The notes below the pieces were generated by a model. The model ran no database searches, had not been told where the DNA came from, and worked only from the letters and a program-made list of their open reading frames with translations. A program made the position numbers and the translations under genes. A DNA stretch of 64,000 bases. Source: Halichondria panicea. Taxonomy: Eukaryota; Porifera; Demospongiae; Suberitida; Halichondriidae. The DNA is taken from assembly GCF_963675165.1 (NCBI RefSeq), contig NC_087377.1, positions 11,766,632 through 11,830,631 of the forward strand, written 5' to 3'. Shown here in pieces: positions 57,521 to 64,000 of the stretch (positions within the stretch are counted from its first letter, which is position 1; every line of letters begins with the position of its first letter).

Positions 57521-59417
57521 AGGCTTCTCTGGTGTCCAACAGCAGTGTTGCATGTCCTAGAGAGGCAGTTCTGTTCACATGCTCTGTGCCTGGTGATATG
57601 TCTAGTGTACTGAGATGGCAAGTCGATCCTCCAGCAGAGTCTGGGTTAATGACTATGCAAAGTACACTCTTCCTTGGTTCTCTAGTCGGTCGAAGGGACA
57701 CATTTGGATTTGGAGTGATCATGTTTGAGGCTGTTCTTGTGAGCAGTGACGGAGTAAACCTGACTTCTACTCTCATCAACCTCAGTAAAGTGTCTGTACT
57801 GGATGGAAGCATTGTCACCTGTACTGTTGTCAATTCAGATGCTACTAGAGTTGTTGAACTAAAGAAGACAATAATTATTGGTTGCTGGTGAGGAGCTATC
57901 TTTACTAATCTAGCACATGCAGTCTCTTATTGATGTCACACACAGGTAATCCAACCTCTCCACTAAACCCAAGAATATCCTCCACTCTAAATCAATCCAG
58001 TTCCTCTAATATCAATCTGGACTGGGAGGCTCCCTCCTCTACTGGTGGTGTGTCTATCAGGTATGTCCTCATCATCTCCCCAACATCTCTCTCTGGGTCA
58101 CCAGTAACCGTGGAGACCACCACAGTACAGATAACCATCTCCTACAACACACCCTACAATGTGACCATCAGAGCTGTCAACTGTGTTGGAATGAGTGAAA
58201 CTAGAATTGTGAATCTGGGTAAGTTAATAAGAATTTATACATTGTTTACATTCCTTCTCTGTAATACAGTGGTGTGTCCCACACCGTCTACTTCTGCTGG
58301 TGTGACCATCACCAACACACCTCCTGTCACTATTGGTGGATCCATGCTCACTTTCACTTGTAGTGAAGACAATGAAGTGAGAACCTCAACCTGTGGCAGT
58401 AGCGGGTGGTCTCCTGACCCTGGGACCTTTGACTGTGGCATCCCACAGCCAGTTACAGGTATCATACATGCATGCATGGGCAATTAACTCTCTAAAAGGA
58501 ATGTTTATCTCATGCATTAGATCCCCAAGTCAGCTGTGGTTCTCTTGCTGCACCGTCTAGAGGTAGTGTGGACGTCAGTGGTGGGAAAACCACCCTTCTC
58601 ACTGGGTTCACTGGTTAGCTATCGTTGTGACGAGGGACTATTCCCCCCTGATGTGAGGACCAGCACATGCACTGATGTGGGGGGTAGGGGAGAGTGGGTG
58701 GACAATCCTGGGAGCTTGAGGTGTAGGGAGAGGCCAGGTAAAACGTAGCTGTTTAGAGGCAATTTTTTGATTTCCTTTGAAAAATTTCATCTATAGACGT
58801 GCAATTGTATTAGTTTACGTACACCGCCTTTGTTCCACATTTCTAAGTATTCAATGGCAGGCTGTTGAGTGCTCGTAGTACAAACATATCATTTTCTGAT
58901 CGTCCATATAGTCAACTGCTCTCTTCCTGCTGAGCCCTGCAACGGTGCTGTAGTGGACTATGAGAGGTTGAACGACACAGTGTTGGAGGGAACAGTGCTG
59001 ACTTACCAGTGTGACAATGGACTCTCACTGACTGGACCCAACACCATCACTTGCACTAATACTAGAGTCTGGAGCACTGAGCCTGAAACAATCATGTGTG
59101 TGCCTAGGACTGAAGGTCAGTAATTGTTTGCTATTCCAAAAATACATGCAGTCATACTATCCCCTCTCACAGTTTCTACTGTCGCTATCAGTGTGGTCAT
59201 CACTTTCATTGTCACTCTAGTCATTGGATTCCTCACTGGACTCCTAGTGATGCATGTTTTCTCTCGTAAGAAGGCAGTATACTTCCCGGCAACTGAAGGA
59301 CAAGCTAACGTAGGACCCACTGCACTAGTTGGTCCTGTTTATGAGGAGGTACCAGTATCACCCAAAGAGGAGATTGAACTGAACACAAACCAGGCGTATG
59401 GACCGTTAGGACTGTAA
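57521..59417 (+). pseudogene. type 2 receptor, 5' truncated and frameshifted, intact tail
   Basis: The exons are 57521-57880 (Ig; VACPREAVLFTC, SIVTCTVV), 57946-58218 (FN3), 58270-58458, 58521-58737 and 58912-59115 (CCPs), and 59173-59417 (TM and tail). No leader exon precedes it. The Ig exon reaches the phase needed only with a weak GTTGCT donor; the family donor is one base out of frame. The second CCP exon has an extra base near 58588 (AAAA run). The last exon is complete: VITFIVTLVIGFLTGLLVM, SRKKAVYFP, VYEEVPVSPKEE (two residues longer between tyrosines) and QAYGPLGL. It is likely inactive, though single-base errors in the source sequence could mimic this. Confidence 0.7.
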
Positions 59418-60032
59418 AACTCATTCACTATAATATTCAATAGCATTATTCAACAAGTTAATTGTGATCATTCTGCCATTTCATAGGCCTATATAATTAT
59501 AGACTCGCTATAGTTCGTATATATAACCTGGAGATTGTCTCAATTGCATTCCCTATAATTATAATACATCAGAGGAGGTTATTTTTTGCTGTAAAACTTG
59601 CCATTGTTATAACGTGGTGATCAAACTCGACAGTTATTATAATTATGGTTCAGTGTGTGGTAGTATGTGCATTACACCCTAACTTTCAGCTATTGTTTTC
59701 CTTGCAACTTTCATTATTCAGCATCAGATATAAATGTATATGTATATGTAATATGAGAACAATGTAGCACTGCATCTGTTCACACATATTTAAACTGATG
59801 TACACATGTATGCTAATTTGCTTTGTACAATAATAAGAGAATATTAATTATACAACTGTCCACAAATGTACCTGGAACTGCCCTTGAGCTTGACACAGTG
59901 TGCACTGTTCTGTCCAACTTGCCCAGATTCCTGCAGCAAATATAAATCACAGTACATAAAGAAAAACTCAGTGCTAATGCCTCTCACCATGTTTTGCTTC
60001 ACTCAAGGTATTAGAGGGTTATATAATTATAT

Positions 60033-60149
60033 ATGTTATTATTGTTGTTTGCAATTGCTGTTGTTGGCTGTTGTGGAGGTGTTGTTGTTGGCGGTCTGTT
60101 TGTGGGGGTACTGATTGTTGTAGTGCTCATAGTTTTTTCACCAAGAACT
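60033..60149 (+). other. possible orphan membrane-segment exon
   Basis: The frame reads MLLLLFAIAVVGCCGGVVVG and continues hydrophobic to IVFSPRT and a stop. A similar position behind another type 2 copy (27262-27336) encodes AGTFVGSLFVVTL and a stop. It could be a relic or an alternative last exon giving a tail-less form. No good acceptor was identified. Confidence 0.3.
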
Positions 60150-60730
60150 TGAAAAGTGGAGCTTATAGAAGGATGTTTATACGATTGTACAAAATCAATT
60201 GTTTTTAAGACAAGTGAGACAATGGAGATTTTGTAATGACTAACTTGCTCTAGAGGCCACATTGCGTTGCAGTTAAATCAGGCTTATAGAGAAATCAAAT
60301 ATATGCAGAGTATAGCTTGCTACTTGATCTTGCTTGTGAACCGTTTGTTTACTTATCAATAATGGTCATGATTGCATTCATCTTTATTGTTAACAGAACA
60401 GTATCCTTTATGATCACAACAGCAGGCTAAACAAACACTAACAGGTTACTCAGCCCACAGCTATTTACTGAAGTCAGCAATTTAGCAAATGTTTCATTAA
60501 GGATCTTTACTTTTGGAAAACTTCTTCAGGACAACTCTACAGATATAGCAGATATAGGGCTCTGGATATAGGGTATGGTAAACACAAGGTTAATATTAGA
60601 TCTCTTTTTTCGTACCCACACTGACACAATAAATTACCCACTGTCTCATGACTGGAGAAGTATGATCTAATCTAGGAGGTAAAGATGTCACATTTTGCTT
60701 TTGCACTTTTTATATTTGCCCTGTTAAATA
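60150..60730. other. duplicated type 2 flank, no gene
   Basis: TTTATGATCACAACAGCAGGCTAAACAAACACTAAC resembles 27670-27700, and GTCACATTTTGCTTTTGC resembles 28318-28336. The flank was thus duplicated together with type 2 genes. Confidence 0.55.
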
Positions 60731-61177
60731 ATGGTGAACTTGTTGATCAAGCATCTTCTGTTAGCAGTGATGATTGGCTCTCAGATAGGAGGTATGAATG
60801 CAAAACAAGATATATTGTGTTTCATGTGTGATTGAAGCTGTTCTACTACAGAGGCCTTCATTAGCGTCCAACACGAGTGTGGCGTGTCCTGCATGGAGAT
60901 GCAGTTCTGCTCACATGCTCTAAGCCTGCCCTGCATTGATATGGCAAGTGGATCCTCCAGCGATGTCTGGGTTGATGTCAGTTCAAAGTACATTCTTTAT
61001 TGGTTCTCAAGTTGGTCGAAGGAGGGACACATTAGAATCAGGAGTGATCATGAGGCTGTTCTTGTAAGCAATGATGGTGGAACTCTGACGTCCACCCTAA
61101 TCAACCTCAGTGAAGTGTCTGTACTGGAAGGAACCAATAATTTTATTACCTGTACTACTACCAATATATTTATATAG
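60731..61177 (+). pseudogene. type 2 receptor fragment: leader plus broken Ig exon
   Basis: The leader exon 60731-60791 is intact (MVNLLIKHLLLAVMIGSQIG, ending in phase 1). The following exon from 60852 aligns with the Ig exon at 57521 but is frame-shifted within the first 50 bases and again later, and ends at a stop at 61175. No FN3, CCP or TM follows before the next leader exon at 61339. This is a truncated duplicate. Confidence 0.75.
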
Positions 61178-61338
61178 ATCTAGTTGTGTATAATTATGGT
61201 TGACTTCTTTAATTATACTCAACATTCTGATGTGGTTTTTCTGACTTCCTCAATAGAGGGTGTGTTAATTCAATCATAGGTGATCAATAAACTTAATTGT
61301 TGTTGTTGTACCAGCTAGTTATGTATATAGCTCCTGTA

Positions 61339-64000
61339 ATGCAAGTACAGGCAGTTATTATCAGCATCCAGCTGTTTATTCTTGCTGCAGGTAAGTTATA
61401 CTATAGATCATCATCTATGTGTTCACTGGAACACACAATTTGTTTCAGCCACACTGATATCCACTTCCCCTGTGGCCTGTCCTGGTGACACTGTCACTTT
61501 AACCTGCACTATGCCTGGTAGTCTCATACGATGGGACGTCACTCCACCACAACAAGCTACGTTCAGCATAACTTTAAGAACCAACGACAACATTAACACT
61601 GATGAAACACGAGGTACTCCAGCATTCCGTGGTGTTCTCACTGACTCCAGTGGACCCCTCACTGCCACTCTCACTTCACTGTCTGAGGCCTCCATTGTAG
61701 AAGGTACTATGGTGGAGTGTGTCGGAGTGAGCTCACGAGAGGGTCCTCTCACCATCACTGTGGCTGGTGAGTTCTTTGTTCGGAACATAACATTGTGCAT
61801 GGAACAAGTATAATTAATGCACCCACAGATCCATCCTCCCCTCCACTCAACCCAATAGTGTCCTCCATTCTAAACCAACCCAGCTCCTCTAATATCACTC
61901 TGGACTGGGACCCTCCCTCCTATACTGGTGGTGTGTCTATCAGGTATGTCCTCATCATCTCCCCAACATCTCTCTCCGGGTCACCAGTCACCGTGGAGAC
62001 CACCTCCACACAGATCACTGTTTCCTACAACACATCCTATGCAGTGACCATCAGAGCTGTCAACTGTGCTGGAATGATCTGAGTCAAGAAAGTCAAATTG
62101 TGTATCTCAATTTTAGTAAGCTATAGCTATTTCATGGTTTTATACGTACAGATACACGCATTGAATACATAATTATATGTACAGTATTCTCTAAAAGGAA
62201 TGTTGATCTCATGCATTAGATCCCCCAGTCATCTGTAGTTCTCCTGTTTCACCGTCTAGAGGTAGTGTGGACATCATGGTGGGACACCACCCTTCTCACT
62301 GGGTTCACAGGTCACCTATCGCTGTGACGAGGGTCTGTTCCCCCCTGATGTGAGGACCAGCACATGCACTGGTGTGGAGGGTAGGGGAGAGTGGGTGGAG
62401 AATCCTGGGAGCTTGGTGTGCAGGGAGACACCAGGTATAATTATAGTCTACATTAATTTTTCTGCTGTGTATATAGCTATATTACAGTCAACGTACTACA
62501 CTGTACCTGCCGTATACCATCCAATACTACTACTATAGTACCAAGTGTGTCACAACGGTGCTATAGCTATATACAGTATAATTTTAGTATAATTGTCTTG
62601 TATACGTTGCATTTCACGTACCACAGTCAACTGCTCTCTACCCTCGGAGCCATCCAACGGAACTATAGTGAACTATGAGAGGTTGAATGAGACGGTGTTG
62701 GAGGGAACAGTGCTGACTGACTTACCAGTGTGACAATGGACTCTCACTGATAGGACTCTACACCATCACTTGCACTAATGTTGGAGTCTGGAGCACTAAG
62801 CCTGAGGCAATCACGTGTGTGTCACCAACTGAAGGTGAGGGTAATTAACCGATTAACCCGAGGCACATAGGCAACCATGGGAGTTGCGGTAATCCCTAGG
62901 TTTGTTTGTCTGTGTTTTAAGTCTGCTCACCTGGTTGCCATAGCGCCTTCGTTCACAGTACGGATAGCCTCAACGCAACAAGTTATAATTATTGGCATGC
63001 ATGTTGTGATCTTGATTGAAAGCAAGCAAGAAGGTGTACGATATGTAGCTAAACGTGGCTTTAATTTGAGGCACGCCATTACACAAGTCGTACATGATTG
63101 TGTATATGCAGCCATGTACGTGGAGCCTTATTTATCACGGGAAGACTTCTTTACTGGCTCTAGATCTACTGTGAGCCTATACTCCGGTCCCACTGCATGT
63201 CAGGTGTCCTATATATACATGTACTAGCTTGTAACACTCTAGGCTTCGATTTTTGCTATAGCTGTGATCCTAACGGTCCGGGACTCCCATTGTATTTTCA
63301 GGGTTTATTTCAGTGTGCTAGTCTTAGCGGGTGATATTTCACCTGCTTAAAATGTTCTGTCACCCATTTGGAGCATATATGTAAATTGTGTACCTATAAA
63401 TCACCCCTCAATTGCAATTAAATTTCATACTTAGTAACTTGTAACAACAATGTGCATTATCCCTAACAATGTGTTTGCTTAGTCACAATCAGTAACCACA
63501 ATGATGTCACATCATGTAGCTGGTACATTGTATATCCGAGTAATCATTGTGAATTTCTCCTTTGGCGGCCAGCTACTCAGGAGTCAGGAGTCAGGGGGCT
63601 AATGCCCCCGGCCCATGTTTTGTCCCTGAAATTTGACTAGGGAAGTTGGCACCTATGCAAATGGCTCATCTGCCAAATATTTATTCTAGTTAAACGTTAA
63701 TTATTTTATACGAGTGAGGATCAATAATTATCAAAACCTAAATTAGATCTAGTACTGGTAATTATCCTTGCTAGAACGCAATAGTTAGATCGTATGAGGT
63801 CAATTTTTCTGCTGATTTGGTTCAAAATATTCTAGTAACAGTACAACACAGTGTATACTCTGGGTGTGGTATACAACTGCCTCAGGCTTCTATCTCAATA
63901 TTAATTTTATTGCCAATCCTCCACAGCTGCCACCCTATCAACTGGTGTAACTCTTGCCATCAGTGTTACTACTACTTTCGTTGCGTCTACTATCCTTGGA
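61339..64000 (+). pseudogene. type 2 receptor with several lesions, runs off the window
   Basis: The leader 61339-61390 (MQVQAVIISIQLFILAAG) and Ig exon 61449-61766 (VACPGDTVTLTC, MVECVGV) are intact. The FN3 exon from 61829 has five extra bases near 62072, giving a stop. The VVCPTPST-type CCP exon is absent. The next CCP exon (62220-62435) has lost a base near 62278. The last CCP exon (from about 62631) has GACT duplicated near 62716. The membrane exon starts at 63927 (ATLSTGVTLAISVTTTFVAS) and continues beyond 64000. The 1.1-kb intron before it holds an open frame with no domain similarity (62877-63227). Confidence 0.78.

Noticed and set aside
24950-59417. Calling the tails canonical ITAMs
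   Set aside because: Spacing between the two YxxL/V motifs is 13-15 residues, longer than the usual 6-12, and the second position is V in the first motif. They are described only as ITAM-like.
61423-61800. Minus-strand open frames of 125 residues and similar ones opposite receptor exons
   Set aside because: They are antisense shadows of Ig, FN3 or CCP exons. The plus strand has the conserved domains and splice sites.
62877-63227. Open frame of 116 residues in the long last intron of the partial type 2 copy
   Set aside because: It has no recognisable domain. Part of the sequence resembles repeats at 530-590 and 8530-8600.

Overview
The window looks like nuclear DNA of an invertebrate animal, most likely a demosponge. 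That placement is an inference. It rests on AT-rich sequence, many very short GT-AG introns (about 45-80 bp), dense small inverted-repeat elements, and a tandem family of receptor-like genes built from Ig, FN3 and CCP (sushi) modules. No bacterial operon, rRNA, tRNA or CRISPR was seen.

The main content is a clustered family of single-pass membrane receptors on the + strand from about 24.9 kb to the right edge. Each has a signal-peptide exon, one Ig-like exon, one FN3 exon, one to three CCP exons, and a last exon carrying the membrane segment and a short tail. Nearly every domain exon is flanked by phase-1 introns. Most tails share a V-Y-E-E-V motif, 13 to 15 residues, and A-Y-G-P-(L/V)-G-L at the C-terminus, which resembles an ITAM with long spacing. 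There are two ectodomain subfamilies. Type 1 has an Ig domain beginning SVERPCP and two or three CCPs. Type 2 has a different Ig domain and a different CCP set. Type 1 copies that read through are at 24950-26554, 38691-41496, 44264-45865, 48872-50940 and 53938-55342. The type 1 copy at 35703-37313 is broken. All type 2 copies (26.7-27.3, 28.3-29.2, 30.1-32.7, 57.5-59.4, 60.7-61.2 and 61.3-64 kb) carry frameshifts or missing exons. 

Left of the array are two related loci. A minus-strand copy (13866-15455) has decayed CCP exons but five phase-compatible tail exons, with tyrosine motifs that include two ITIM-type sites. A small + strand gene (15989-17821) encodes Ig plus FN3 and ends in a hydrophobic segment with no tail. 

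Between receptors, on the minus strand, lie repeated exon-sized fragments of a HEAT-repeat-like gene. Receptor and HEAT-like sequence therefore appear to have been duplicated together. The left 13 kb and the remaining gaps hold non-LTR reverse transcriptase fragments, a RecQ-like helicase fragment, a 27-bp minisatellite, large foldbacks and several families of short TIR elements.

Working model (inference): the array makes cell-surface recognition or immune-type receptors. Ectodomains vary in sequence and domain count while the signalling tail is kept nearly constant, as expected for self/non-self or microbe recognition families.
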